A stretch of DNA of 64,000 nt from positions 1-64,000 of the forward strand of contig JAHHHS010000018.1 of assembly GCA_019359215.1 (NCBI GenBank), read 5' to 3'. A program made the position numbers and the translations under genes. Positions 53,697-63,829 of the stretch are shown here, piece by piece. The first letter of the stretch is position 1. Every line of letters starts with the position of its first letter. Under the pieces are notes generated by a model that saw nothing but the letters and a program-made list of their open reading frames with translations, did not search any database and had not been told where the DNA came from. The stretch comes from Nostoc indistinguendum CM1-VF10. GTDB lineage: Bacteria > Cyanobacteriota > Cyanobacteriia > Cyanobacteriales > Nostocaceae.

Positions 53697-55859
53697 TTAT
53701 TGTTTAACTGCTTTCATCGACAAACTAATCCGCTTGAGTTTCTCGTTGATTTCTAGCACCTGCACTTTGACTACTTGTCCGACTTTAACCACTTTTTTGG
53801 GATCGTCTACAAATCTATCAGCCAGTTGGGATATATGCACCAAGCCATCTTGATGTACACCGATATCCACAAACGCGCCAAAGTTAGCGACATTTGTGAT
53901 CATTCCCTCTAGTTCCATTCCTAGCTTTAAGTCCCTAATTTCTTTAATTCCTTCTCTAAAGGTGGCATACTTAAACTCTGCACGGGGATCTCTACCTGGT
54001 TTTTCTAGTTCGCTGAGGATGTCGCGCAGTGTGGGTTCGCCGACCCTATCGGTAACATATTTCTTCAGGTTGGTCTTTTTAAGTTTTTCGGCAATTTGTG
54101 TCACCTGATTTAATGGCACATTTAAATCAGATGCGATCGCTTCTACTACAGAATAACTTTCTGGATGCACTGCTGTATTATCCAATGGGTTATCACCGCC
54201 GCGAATTCGCAGAAAACCCGCCGCTTGTTCAAAAGCCTTTGGCCCCAGCTTCGGAACCTTCAAAAGTTGTCGGCGGTTTTTAAAGGCTCCATTCTGGTTA
54301 CGATAGGCAACAATATTATTGGCAACTGTTGCCGTAATCCCAGAGACAGAAGTCAGAAGTTCTTTGGAGGCCATGTTCAAGTCTACGCCGACGTAGTTAA
54401 CGCAGCTTTCTACAGTCTCATCCAATTTCTTTTTCAGCAACTTTTGATCGACATCGTGCTGATATTGTCCCACACCAATAGATTTGGGATCGATTTTCAC
54501 CAGTTCCGCCAAAGGGTCTTGCAAACGGCGGCCGATGCTAATCGCACCGCGCACGGTAATATCTAAATCGGGAAACTCTTCTAGCGCCACAGTACTGGCA
54601 GAATATATAGATGCGCCAGATTCATTCACCATCACCTTAACTGGTTTGCGTTCTATGGTTTCCAATACTTGCGTGACAAACTCCTCTGTCTCGCGGGACG
54701 CTGTACCGTTACCAATGGCAATTAACTCAATCTTGTACTTTTCAATCAGATTTTTGACAGTTTGTGCAGCTTTAGCGCGTTGTTCAGCCGCTTGGTGAGG
54801 AAAAACCGCTTGGTATTCCAAAAATTTCCCCGTTTGGTCGAGGACAGCAACTTTACACCCCGTCCTAAATCCAGGGTCTATCGCCAGCGTTGGTTTCATT
54901 CCTGCTGGTGCAGACAGTAGCAACTCTCGCAGATTAGTTTCAAATGTCTTGATTGATTCTATGTCTGCATAGACTTTAATCTCAGAAATTACCTCTCCCA
55001 TTAGAGAGACTTTCATCAAACGATTGAATGCATCCTTCAACATCACTTGATAAAAATCCCGAATTGTCCGAACTTTGGTTTTAATTTCTTTCGACTCAAG
55101 ATAGTAAAGTACTGTATCCTCATCAAAAGCAATTTCAAAGCTTAATACTTTCTCCGTTTCACCCCGACACAACGCCAGCATATTGTGGGGTGCTATATTT
55201 TTTACCTTAATTTGATAGTTACGGTACATCTCAAATTTGGTTGTACCTTCAGGATAATCATCTTTGATGCGGGAGACAAATACCCCTTCTTCGAGAAGAT
55301 AATCGCGGATATATGCGCGTAATTCAGCTTTCTCAGCCACTTCTTCCGCTAAGATATCAGCAGCACCTTTGAGCGCTTCTTCTGCTGTTTTTACTCCCTT
55401 GACTTCCGAAATATACTTAGCCGCTTCTGCTTCTAAAGAAATTGTTGTAGTAGTATTTTTTACATTTAATGATTTGATTAATTCCGCCAGTGGTTCGAGT
55501 CCTTTTTCTCTGGCGATAGTGGCGCGGGTGCGTCGTTTTGGCCGATAGGGTAGATATAAATCCTCAAGTTCAGTTTTTTGTAAACAGGATGAGATTTTGG
55601 CTTTAAGTTCATCTGTGAGTTTACCTTGTTCTGCGATCGCATTTAAAATTACAGATTTTCGTTCTTCCAGTTCTGTTAAATAAGTATATCGATCAGCCAG
55701 TTCACGTAGCTGCACTTCATTCATCTCATCAGTGCGCTCTTTACGGTAACGTGCAATAAAGGGAATCGTTGCACCCTCCGCCAAAAGTTCCAGCGCATTT
55801 TGCACTTGATGGGCTTTGAGATTTATTTCAGTTGCCAGTAGTTGAGGAATGTTCAGCAT
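53697..55859 (-). CDS. tex: Tex-family transcription accessory protein (S1 RNA-binding)
   Basis: A 720-residue Tex protein. In order: an N-terminal helical region (NALELLAEGATIPFIARYRK), the YqgF-like domain (LAIDPGFRTGCKVAVLDQTG), helix-hairpin-helix motifs (SGITATVANNIVAYRNQNGA, KVPKLGPKAFEQAAGFLRI) and a C-terminal S1 domain (ITNVANFGAFVDIGVHQDGL). Tex binds nucleic acids and acts in transcription or RNA turnover. Length and order are normal. It precedes the ferredoxin gene by 13 bp, an unusual pairing. The ATG at 55859 is the family start. Confidence 0.94.
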   Translation of the reverse strand: MLNIPQLLATEINLKAHQVQNALELLAEGATIPFIARYRKERTDEMNEVQLRELADRYTYLTELEERKSVILNAIAEQGKLTDELKAKISSCLQKTELEDLYLPYRPKRRTRATIAREKGLEPLAELIKSLNVKNTTTTISLEAEAAKYISEVKGVKTAEEALKGAADILAEEVAEKAELRAYIRDYLLEEGVFVSRIKDDYPEGTTKFEMYRNYQIKVKNIAPHNMLALCRGETEKVLSFEIAFDEDTVLYYLESKEIKTKVRTIRDFYQVMLKDAFNRLMKVSLMGEVISEIKVYADIESIKTFETNLRELLLSAPAGMKPTLAIDPGFRTGCKVAVLDQTGKFLEYQAVFPHQAAEQRAKAAQTVKNLIEKYKIELIAIGNGTASRETEEFVTQVLETIERKPVKVMVNESGASIYSASTVALEEFPDLDITVRGAISIGRRLQDPLAELVKIDPKSIGVGQYQHDVDQKLLKKKLDETVESCVNYVGVDLNMASKELLTSVSGITATVANNIVAYRNQNGAFKNRRQLLKVPKLGPKAFEQAAGFLRIRGGDNPLDNTAVHPESYSVVEAIASDLNVPLNQVTQIAEKLKKTNLKKYVTDRVGEPTLRDILSELEKPGRDPRAEFKYATFREGIKEIRDLKLGMELEGMITNVANFGAFVDIGVHQDGLVHISQLADRFVDDPKKVVKVGQVVKVQVLEINEKLKRISLSMKAVKQ

Positions 55860-56442
55860 TGAGTGTCTAAAATGAAAAAATGAAAATGCTACTTTTTAAG
55901 GTAATATGCTAGATGCTTATCCTGGCGCAAGGTCAAAGTTTTAAGCTAATTTACCAGATGATTGCTCACAAGAGCGCAATTGGTAAAATAGACAAAATCC
56001 ACTCAATCCGTGTGGGTAAACAAGAGTCTATATAGCATAGCGCAGCTACACTGAGTTGGGACGGCAGAGCGAACATCACCAAAAAGTGTGTATCCTACTC
56101 TTAAAGCTTGCTACGTCCAACATCGATCACAGAAAAAGAAATTATTTGCCAAGCTTTTGAGTGCTTTTTCTCTGGTAATCATTACAGCGTTTCTAGATCA
56201 GATGGAGTACATCCTCAAAGTTGAAATGCTTCATATTTTAGGTATAGCCATACCTAACTAGTATAAAAGCGCAATATCAATAGGTATAAGTTACAGCGTT
56301 TCGTAATCTTGACTTTTTATAATATTTATTTCGCTTGACTGTTGTCGCTAAAACCTTATTGGATGTAAAATTAACCACACTTCCAAAAACAATTTCAATT
56401 TGTTTTATAACCATAACAACTTTTAATTCAGAAATTTGTACG
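55860..56442. other. Spacer upstream of tex
   Basis: 583 bp with no gene that can be supported. A 36-codon extension of the downstream gene (from 56335) reads as non-coding. It must carry the tex promoter. Confidence 0.45.
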
Positions 56443-56697
56443 ATGCCTTTGTTTTTCTTGATACCACTGTGTACTGCTTTAGCCATTGGCTACTTCTTTA
56501 AAAAGAGTAGTGATGAAATTGCATATATTGCAAGTGTATTTGCAGTTATTAGCTTTATTTTCAGTTTAGTATTAGCACCCTGGCAGATTCAGTTTGGATT
56601 GCTAATCGTTGTCTTAATGATTACTAACAGACTTTTGCAGGAAAATGAGTCCAAAGAAACTGAAGCTACTAGAAAAAAAACTAGAGAAATTAAATAA
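56443..56697 (+). CDS. Small membrane protein, function unknown
   Basis: An 84-residue protein with two or three hydrophobic helices (PLFFLIPLCTALAIGYFF, IASVFAVISFIFSLVLAPWQ, FGLLIVVLMITNRLLQ) and a charged C-terminus (ENESKETEATRKKTREIK). No family is recognised. The ATG at 56443 is chosen because the in-frame codons upstream (from 56335) lack coding character. It stands alone on the plus strand. Confidence 0.6.
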   Translation: MPLFFLIPLCTALAIGYFFKKSSDEIAYIASVFAVISFIFSLVLAPWQIQFGLLIVVLMITNRLLQENESKETEATRKKTREIK

Positions 56698-56750
56698 TTT
56701 TAACTACCACGAACTAGTTATTTTTCAACTTTAAACTGCTGAAAATGATA

Positions 56751-56880
56751 TAGGAATCTGTTTTGATTTCTAAAGTTATTTGCTTAGGCAGAAAGTAGGG
56801 AGCGGGGAGTGGAGAATGGTAAATCAGCCTTTTCGAGTTGTATGGAGTTTTTTGGAAAATCAAATATGAGTCCTATATAA
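56751..56880 (+). repeat. Dispersed repeat, copy 2 (related to 10241-10350)
   Basis: TAGGAATCTGTTTTGATTTC, a purine-rich GGGAGCGGGGAGTGG centre and ATCAAATATGAGTCCTATAT line up in order with copy 1. The ends are most alike; the centre differs. Confidence 0.55.
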
Positions 56881-58563
56881 GACAGCTAATTTATAGGAAC
56901 CCTAAATTATTCATGAGATTTGTGAACGATGTTTTTGTTCTTTTCATCCTTAGCGTACTTGGCGGTTCGTCATCATCCAAATTTCTCCCAACTCAGATAA
57001 GATTGCTATAAGAGAATTCCAAAATACAACCTTCTGGTTTACTTAAATCTAACCTAATTTTAAACTAAGTTTTGTCCGACATATCTGAATTTGAAGATTT
57101 TCGTGGGTAAATAGAAAACAATTCAGACTCTCGATTAACATTTAGAAATTTTCTGTATATGGTGTATTTTTATACTAATATCTCAATTATTTACGCTGTT
57201 GTTAAAGTTTCAAATTTACTCTCCCAACTCTTAGCTTTGCACCTTTAGAGTTTGATCCTAAATTCCTACATCTGCAAGGTTATTAGCTAGAAAGTGGTAG
57301 ACAAATGTACAAATTCTTAAAAATAAAGATTCATCGAGGGGAAAGTGTAGATTTTATAAAGTTTTTGTTTAAGTATATTTCCTTAAAATGAATTTTTGAT
57401 GAAGTATGGCGATAAATTTGCAACACTGTTTTCTCGTGGTATTCTAGTAAGTGATTATATGTAAAAATAAATTATGAGATAAAGCTCTAATTAATATTAC
57501 GTATAGTTCAGAAAAATCAAATCAAAGCAATAGTAAAGATAATGTAAAAAAATCTCAAGCTCCCTTAAATCAATGTAAACCGCAAGTTGATTGATCACCC
57601 AAAGCTAGTTTACATTACCCCTTAATCTCGTCAAAAATTCCATTTTGACATTCAGTAAAATCACTTGGAAATCTGTAAATTACATTACTGTAGAATTATC
57701 TATAGTTGACCTTTTTAGGCAGACTTCTGTTACTTCTTGTGTTGCGGTGTCCGAAAATAACACCTATACACACTCGATTTGAGTACAAATTTTTCTTAAT
57801 CGCCTTAGTTTCCAGCCGAGGTTACAGATATGTCTGTGAGCCTTGATAAATTCTGCGGTATGTTCAGTAAACTAATCAACATTTTTTGGAGAAAATTTAA
57901 GAACATTTATCAATCTAGCTTAGTTTTGATGCACAAGTTAATGCTTTGAGAAATTGAGTAGTGTCTTCAAGAGGATTTCTACAGAGGATACAACTGATGA
58001 AAGTTAATCAATGGGTTAATCAAAAATTCTGGAAATCCATTATTATTCGCTTAACTCCATCTGTTAAACATACGGGTCTAATCCGAGTTCAGCATAAGCG
58101 ATGCCTTAGAGTCAATCTTCCTTATGTCTACATCTACTATGATATAGATATTGCGATCGCCTACGGCGGGCGGATACGCAATCGCACTAAAACTAGTCTG
58201 GAAGCATAACTGGCTGATACGTAATATATCTGTAATTTGCAATTGAGCAAAGCCTAAATTGATTGTGCCAATTGCCAAGCCGGGAACAAATTTAGCATAT
58301 TCTACTCCGATAATATCGGACGTTGGCATAATACAGCAACCGTCTTACAAGCTATATAGTATATAGTTGCTAACCTTTGGATATAAGCTTCGATGATTAT
58401 TTTGATATTAGCCACTTCAACATAGCTTTACTAATTTTTTTGTTTATTTACTGAAGTGAAAGTCGAATTGCACAGAAGGTTTGACCGAAATCCGAAACGT
58501 TCAAAACAATGGGCTGTTTACTGCCCGGTTCATACCTGCTATCTCGATTGAGGCAAATTTACT
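56881..58563. other. Long AT-rich intergenic region before the glycan cassette
   Basis: About 1.7 kb with no gene I can support. A frame of 82 codons at 57961-58209 (plus) and one of 83 codons at 58078-58329 (minus, MPTSDIIGVEYAKFVPGLAI) overlap each other; part of both is a repeat module (GCGATCGCCTACGGCGGGC at 58154-58172). Neither is recognised. The region probably includes the promoter of the following four-gene cassette. Confidence 0.45.
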
Positions 58564-58947
58564 ATGAAATCTATCCCGCAAGTTTCCAACTTTAAAATAA
58601 TTCCTTATATTATCTTATTTGTCAGTATTTTATTTAGTATTTCTGGGCAGTTGCTAATGAAATATACCATGAGCCACACAGGTGAGGGACTATTTACTTG
58701 GGAATTTCTTCAAAAATTAGCATTAGCTATTACTGTTTATTGCTTAGGAATAGTAAATTGGATATTAGCTTTGCGCTCTGTAAAATTGAGTATTGCTTAT
58801 CCACTGACTAGCTTAAATTATGTCGGCATACTTTTCGGCTCATACTACTTTTTTAATGAAGTAATTACATTAACTCGAATAGCAGGAGTAATTACTATTT
58901 TTTTGGGTGTTCTTTTAGTGGTTATTCCACTGAAAAAATCCACATAA
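58564..58947 (+). CDS. EamA/SMR-like small transporter (ArnE/ArnF type), first of pair
   Basis: A 127-residue protein with four transmembrane helices. The segments ILFSISGQLLMKYTMSHTGE, IVNWILALRSVKLSIAYPLT and SLNYVGILFGSYYFFNEVIT match the small multidrug resistance / EamA half-transporter fold. ArnE and ArnF, the closest functional model, form a heterodimer that flips undecaprenyl-phosphate-linked aminoarabinose. It precedes a second such gene by 33 bp, as ArnE and ArnF do. Start ATG at 58564. Confidence 0.85.
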   Translation: MKSIPQVSNFKIIPYIILFVSILFSISGQLLMKYTMSHTGEGLFTWEFLQKLALAITVYCLGIVNWILALRSVKLSIAYPLTSLNYVGILFGSYYFFNEVITLTRIAGVITIFLGVLLVVIPLKKST

Positions 58948-58980
58948 ATTTATAGAAAATTGCATAACAAGGATTGACAA

Positions 58981-59337
58981 ATGAACATCATTACTTGGTT
59001 AGTTTTAATGCTTGTAGTTTTATTCGGAACAACAGCTAACGTATCACTAAAATATGGACTTCACATTTCTAGTCCTACTAAAGGAGCAAGCGCATCTATT
59101 CAAAATCTATTATTATCTCGTTATTTTTGGATTTGGTTTATCTGCTATACATTTATGACTATTTTGTGGCTTTATGTATTGCGGACAATTCCTCTGAGCC
59201 AAGCATTTCCAGTTTTAGGATTAATGTATGCATTTATACCCATTGCTTCTCACTATCTTCTAAAAGAGCAGGTTATATTTAGCCAGTGGTTAGGAATTTC
59301 CATTATCATAACTGGTGTAATTCTTGTTGTAAATTAA
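58981..59337 (+). CDS. EamA/SMR-like small transporter (ArnE/ArnF type), second of pair
   Basis: A 118-residue protein with four helices (LVLMLVVLFGTTANVSLKYG, RYFWIWFICYTFMTILWLYV, LRTIPLSQAFPVLGLMYAFI, FSQWLGISIIITGVILVVN). It shares the fold but little sequence with its neighbour, so the two could work as an unlike dimer. It follows at 33 bp and is followed after 90 bp by the FAD oxidoreductase. The glycosyltransferase two genes on suggests that the pair flips a lipid-linked sugar. Confidence 0.85.
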   Translation: MNIITWLVLMLVVLFGTTANVSLKYGLHISSPTKGASASIQNLLLSRYFWIWFICYTFMTILWLYVLRTIPLSQAFPVLGLMYAFIPIASHYLLKEQVIFSQWLGISIIITGVILVVN

Positions 59338-59427
59338 TAGCTAAAAAGCCAGAAAGCAGGGCTATTAATATTAAAATACTTTGAAAATAAATCTCCAAAA
59401 TATCCTTACACAAGTTAAATTCAATTT

Positions 59428-60732
59428 ATGAATATAGGTATCATTGGCGGTGGTATAACTGGACTAGTATTAGCCCAACGTCTTTCAAATCAAGGACATA
59501 AAGTAACTGTATTCGATAGTAATAAGCAGCTTGGTGGACTTACCACTTATCATGATTATGGCTTATTTACCTGGGATCGCTTTTATCACGTTATCCTCCC
59601 TTCGGATACTCATTTAATAAATTTTCTTAGAGATATTGGCCTTGGGGATAAACTGCGTTGGCATCGAAGTTTAACAGGCTTCTACGACAATCAAAAATTT
59701 TATTCTATCAGTAACTCTATAGAATTTCTCCGTTTCCCTCTATTTGGACTTATAGGTAAAATTAGATTAGCTTTTACTCTCTTATATGGTTCACGCCTTA
59801 ATAACTGGCGGCGTTTAGAGAAGATATTAGTTGAAGATTGGCTATTGAAACTCGGTGGTAAAAGCACATACGAAAAGCTCTGGAAACCCTTGCTTTTATC
59901 CAAGTTAGGAGAGAACTATAAGCGAATATCAGCAATTTTTATCTGGGCTTATATCAAACGACTATTTTCAGCGCGAGATTCTTCATTAAATAAAGAACAA
60001 CTTGGTTATGTCTCAGGCGGTTACAAAACTGTTTTTGACCATATAGAAAAATTAATTTATGCGGCTGGAGGCCATATCCGCACAGGCGTTGCGGTGGAAT
60101 ATATCGCGCCTCATCCAGAAGGTGGAATGTGGGTAGAATATCAACGTAAAAAGGAACATTTTGATAAAGTCATCTTTACTGGGCCAGTTAATATTCTGCA
60201 ACAGGTTGCTGCCAAAGAACTGGTGAAAGTTTCAGACACAGGTGAAACAGTAGAATACCTGGGCGTAATCTGTATGGTACTTATTACTCGCAAACCTCTA
60301 ATTCCTTATTACGTAGTAAACATTGCCGATAGAAATGTTCCCTTTACTGGAGTCATCGGGATGAGTAACCTAGTTTCTTTGCAAGAAACAGAAGGATATC
60401 ACATGACATTCCTACCAAAATATATACTTTCCACTGACCCATTATTAAAACAGCCCGATGATGAATTGCGCCAAGTATTCTTCCAGGGTATACGTTTGAT
60501 GTTCCCAGAACTCAAAGCAGATGATATTGTCGCAGCACACATTAATCGAGCTATTAAAGTACAGCCACTACAAGTTTTAAATTATTCAAGTCTTGTTCCA
60601 AAAGTGAGTACTGAAAACGATGATTTTTTCGTCGTCAATACCTCACAGTTGGTCAATGATAGCGTCAACAACAACGCAGTCGTCCGACAGGTCGATGAAT
60701 TTCTCAAGAAATCAACATTACTGAATTCTTGA
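59428..60732 (+). CDS. FAD-dependent amine-oxidase/protoporphyrinogen-oxidase-like protein
   Basis: A 434-residue protein with a dinucleotide-binding N-terminus (NIGIIGGGITGLVLAQRLSN, KVTVFDSNKQLGGLTTY) and a C-terminal FAD contact. The middle has WDRFYHVILPSDTHLINFLR and YEKLWKPLLLSKLGENYKRI, as in the NAD(P)/FAD-dependent oxidoreductase family related to HemG/HemY and UDP-galactopyranose mutase. It has no signal peptide, so it works in the cytoplasm. Between the flippase-like pair and the glycosyltransferase it may modify the lipid or the sugar. The reaction cannot be set from sequence. Confidence 0.82.
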   Translation: MNIGIIGGGITGLVLAQRLSNQGHKVTVFDSNKQLGGLTTYHDYGLFTWDRFYHVILPSDTHLINFLRDIGLGDKLRWHRSLTGFYDNQKFYSISNSIEFLRFPLFGLIGKIRLAFTLLYGSRLNNWRRLEKILVEDWLLKLGGKSTYEKLWKPLLLSKLGENYKRISAIFIWAYIKRLFSARDSSLNKEQLGYVSGGYKTVFDHIEKLIYAAGGHIRTGVAVEYIAPHPEGGMWVEYQRKKEHFDKVIFTGPVNILQQVAAKELVKVSDTGETVEYLGVICMVLITRKPLIPYYVVNIADRNVPFTGVIGMSNLVSLQETEGYHMTFLPKYILSTDPLLKQPDDELRQVFFQGIRLMFPELKADDIVAAHINRAIKVQPLQVLNYSSLVPKVSTENDDFFVVNTSQLVNDSVNNNAVVRQVDEFLKKSTLLNS

Positions 60733-60771
60733 AATTTAAAAATGAGATTTTGAAAATAACACGAGGTACTT

Positions 60772-61596
60772 ATGAGTCTTTTTGTTCTTTTACCCGCATA
60801 CAACGAGCAAGAATCAATTCGCCCCTTGTTTAAAAAGTTCCAGGTATTGCAGCAAATCTCTAATATGGAGATAAAACTGATTCTTGTTGATGATGGTAGC
60901 AGGGATACAACTGCTCAGACTGCAATAGATGAAGCTCAATCACTGGGGATATCACTAAAATTAGTTCAACACACCAAAAATGGTGGTTTAGGTCAAGCAA
61001 TTAAAACAGGTTTCACGACTTTTTTAGAAATTTCTAAAGAAGGCGATTTTTTAGCCGCGATGGATTGCGATAATACTCAACCACCAGAACTGTTGATAAA
61101 GATGTATGACACCATGATAGCTGGTAGCTATGATATTGCGATCGCATCTAGATATCGAAAAGGCTCTAAAGTCATAGGCTTATCAAAATTTAGAGAGATA
61201 ATGAGTTACGGCGCAAGCTGGCTTTTTAGAATTGCAGCTCGTGTTCCAGGTGTAAGAGACTACACTTGTGGTTACAGACTGTATAACCGTAATTTAGTTA
61301 GTAAACTGGATATGTATTATGGGGACAGTTTATTCACTGAAAGTGGTTTTGCTTGTATGATAGATTTACTATTGAAATCCAAAGTGCTCAAACCAAAAAT
61401 CGTAGAAATTCCAATGGTTTTGAGATACGATCAAAAGCCAACTGCCAGTAAGATGAAAATTCTTAAAACTATTACTCGAACCCTAAACGTCTTGTTTAAG
61501 AATTTATTATCGACAGGGCAAACTTCTAATTTAGGTGAGGCTTTCAATCAGCAAGAAACAGCAAGAATTCCACTGAAAATGACAAATAGAAAATAA
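60772..61596 (+). CDS. Family 2 glycosyltransferase (polyprenyl-phosphate type)
   Basis: A 274-residue GT2 enzyme resembling dolichyl- or polyprenyl-phosphate mannosyl/glucosyltransferases. It opens SLFVLLPAYNEQESIRPLFK, with LILVDDGSRDTTAQTA for the nucleotide-sugar DxD pocket, AAMDCDNTQPPELLIKMYD (a variant of the usual DADxQHPPE), IASRYRKGSKVIG and DYTCGYRLYNR. There is no C-terminal transmembrane pair, so it resembles the soluble type. It is 39 bp downstream of the FAD gene. Together with the small transporters this is a plausible lipid-linked sugar synthesis and flipping module. Confidence 0.88.
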   Translation: MSLFVLLPAYNEQESIRPLFKKFQVLQQISNMEIKLILVDDGSRDTTAQTAIDEAQSLGISLKLVQHTKNGGLGQAIKTGFTTFLEISKEGDFLAAMDCDNTQPPELLIKMYDTMIAGSYDIAIASRYRKGSKVIGLSKFREIMSYGASWLFRIAARVPGVRDYTCGYRLYNRNLVSKLDMYYGDSLFTESGFACMIDLLLKSKVLKPKIVEIPMVLRYDQKPTASKMKILKTITRTLNVLFKNLLSTGQTSNLGEAFNQQETARIPLKMTNRK

Positions 61597-62125
61597 ACCT
61601 GAGAAAGATAGTCTGGATTAAATTAAGCTAATCAGCAAACAAGATTGCGTATGTAGTAGGAGTAAGTAATCAGGAAGTTTCTGTATTGTGACCAGAGTGA
61701 GAGCATCTCCTAGCTCGTGACTACCTTCGTTGAAAAGAGCGTTAGTTAAGTATATATATAGGTGCATTTCTTTTTACAGCGACACCCTCATTCAAAATTT
61801 CAGCCTGCCTTTGCGGGCTTTGTTTATATATAGGACTTACGCAGTACTCTCTGAAACTCTTATTTCTCCGTGTCCTCTGCGGTAGTCTGCGGCAAGCCGC
61901 TTCTCTACGAGACGCTCCGTGAATGCATTTACGATTTTCCCTTAACTGTGCGTAAGTCCTGATATAGCCGTAAACTTCTAGCTAAGACAAAGGGCAAAAT
62001 CCCCTTGTTAGGAGGGAAATCCACACTGCCTTTTTACCAACTGTAGCTTTCACTGATTTGTTAGACTGAACACACCAGGATTTATCAGTCAAATCTCTGA
62101 ATTACGCCAGCAGACGAGGCTACCC
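61597..62125. other. Spacer with dispersed repeat before tldD
   Basis: About 530 bp without a gene. Repeat 61832-61960 occupies its centre. CTGCCTTTGCGGGC at 61805-61818 is a small hairpin after the glycosyltransferase. The tldD promoter is not visible. Confidence 0.5.
61832..61960. repeat. 129-bp repeat with 12-bp terminal inverted repeats
   Basis: AGGACTTACGCA (61832-61843) is exactly complementary to TGCGTAAGTCCT (61949-61960). The interior carries TTCTCTACGAGACGCTCCGT, a small dispersed repeat module. The ends resemble those of a widespread cyanobacterial MITE, but a target duplication is not clear (TATA-rich flanks). Confidence 0.7.
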
Positions 62126-63598
62126 ATGCTTACAAGTACGCTACTTCTCTCGAATCAACTTCCCACCCTCCAATATTCCTCCACACCAGAGCGTTTCGAT
62201 GAAACCTGGGAAGCCCCCCTGGCTACCCTCCTGGGACTAGGACGCGCCGCTGGCGCTGACTTCATCGAATTATTTTTAGAACGTCGCAACTATATTAGTT
62301 CTCTTGCAGAAGACGACTCTATCACTAGTATTTCACCCAGTTTGTCTACAGGCGCGGGAGTCAGAGTATTTCGCGGCAAAGCCGATTGCTACGTCAGCAC
62401 CAATGACCTTTCTTTTTCTGGTTTGAAAGCAGCTTTAGAAAAAGGTCTTTCTATCCTAGGACTGCAACTACCCACCCCTAAAGCTTTCATCCCAGAAATC
62501 AACCTAGAATTATTGAGAGATTACGCTACTAAGAGAGGCAAAGATGCCTGGCTACCAGTATGTAGCTCCATCCGAGAAATGGGAGAAGTCCTTCTTGATG
62601 GTACTGCCCACCTGAAGCAAAAAGCTAGCCACATCCAATCGCGCCGTGCTAGCTATTTCCGAGATTGGCAAGAAGTTTTAATCGCCGCCAGTGATGGTAC
62701 TTTTGCTCGTGACATTCGCCTCACCCAGTCAGTAGGATTTAACCTCCTGTGTGCTGATGGTGCTAATCGTGCTTCTATCGGTGAACGCGCGGGAAATACT
62801 AGCGATGCCAACTTCTTGAGAACTTGGGATTCTCAACAAGCCGCCGAAAAAATAGCAGAATCTGCTGGCAAAATGCTCTACGCAGATTACGTAGAATCGG
62901 GTACTTACCCGATTATTATGGCTAATCACTTTGGCGGAGTAATTTTCCACGAAGCTTGCGGACACCTGCTAGAAACTACTCAAATTGAACGCAATACCAC
63001 TCCCTTTGCTGACAAAAAAGGCGAAAAGATTGCCCACGAAAGTCTGACAGCCTGGGATGAAGGTCGGTCTGACAATGCCTTCGGGACAATTGACATGGAT
63101 GACGAAGGTATGCCTGCTCAAAGAACCCTATTAATTGAAAAAGGCGTTCTCAAAAACTTCTTAGCAGATAGAACAGGTTCTGCACGCACTGGACATCCCA
63201 GAACTGGAAGTGGACGCCGCCAAAATTATACCTTTGCTGCTGCAAGCCGGATGCGTAATACTTATATTGATTCCGGCGAATATAGCAATGAAGATTTATT
63301 TGCCTCTGTTGATAAAGGTATTTACTGTAAAAAGATGGGTGGTGGTAGCGTCGGTGCTACAGGTCAATTTAACTTTGGTGTCGATGAAGCTTATTTGATT
63401 GAAAATGGCAAAATCACCAAGCCGTTAAAGGGAGCAATTCTTATTGGTGAAGCTAAGGAAATTATGAACAAAATTTCTATGTGTTCCCAAGATTTGGAAA
63501 TTGCACCAGGTTTTTGTGGCTCTGTAAGTGGCAGTATTTACACCACAGTAGGACAACCCCACATCAAGGTTGATTCTATTACCGTCGGTGGACGATAA
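62126..63598 (+). CDS. tldD: TldD metalloprotease subunit
   Basis: A 490-residue TldD. The zinc-site motif HEACGHLLE holds His275, Glu276 and His280, preceded by [12 protein letters not shown]. The N-terminal [19 protein letters not shown] and central [20 protein letters not shown] are family-typical, and the C-terminus [20 protein letters not shown] is conserved. TldD pairs with TldE (PmbA) to form a protease that trims unfolded or modified peptides, including natural-product precursors. The tldE start follows on the same strand after a repeat-rich 231-bp spacer. The ATG at 62126 is used. Confidence 0.94.
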   Translation: MLTSTLLLSNQLPTLQYSSTPERFDETWEAPLATLLGLGRAAGADFIELFLERRNYISSLAEDDSITSISPSLSTGAGVRVFRGKADCYVSTNDLSFSGLKAALEKGLSILGLQLPTPKAFIPEINLELLRDYATKRGKDAWLPVCSSIREMGEVLLDGTAHLKQKASHIQSRRASYFRDWQEVLIAASDGTFARDIRLTQSVGFNLLCADGANRASIGERAGNTSDANFLRTWDSQQAAEKIAESAGKMLYADYVESGTYPIIMANHFGGVIFHEACGHLLETTQIERNTTPFADKKGEKIAHESLTAWDEGRSDNAFGTIDMDDEGMPAQRTLLIEKGVLKNFLADRTGSARTGHPRTGSGRRQNYTFAAASRMRNTYIDSGEYSNEDLFASVDKGIYCKKMGGGSVGATGQFNFGVDEAYLIENGKITKPLKGAILIGEAKEIMNKISMCSQDLEIAPGFCGSVSGSIYTTVGQPHIKVDSITVGGR

Positions 63599-63829
63599 GA
63601 ATTTTAGAATTTGGATTTTGGATTTTGGATTGCAATATTCAAAATCCAAAATGCTCAAACTCCCTAATTTTTGTGTGAGTTAAATCTCAAATCTCAAATC
63701 CCAAATTGTTGAACTGTTACCTCAGTCATAACTCTACGAGATAAATACAAGCCGTAACATCCAAAATCTAATATTCAAAGTAGAATCGCTTCCAATCAAA
63801 AATCTACAATCCAACATCCAAAATCGACT
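63599..63829. repeat. GGATTTT-type heptamer repeats between tldD and tldE
   Basis: The spacer starts with TTTGGATTTTGGATTTTGGA and its complement AATCCAAAAT follows, then loosely repeated AATCTACAATCCAACATCCA. This is the second heptamer STRR family of Nostocales. It separates two genes that act together. Confidence 0.75.

Noticed and set aside
57961..58329. Overlapping 82- and 83-codon frames on opposite strands
   Set aside because: Each contains repeat-module sequence and neither resembles a known family or has a good ribosome binding site.
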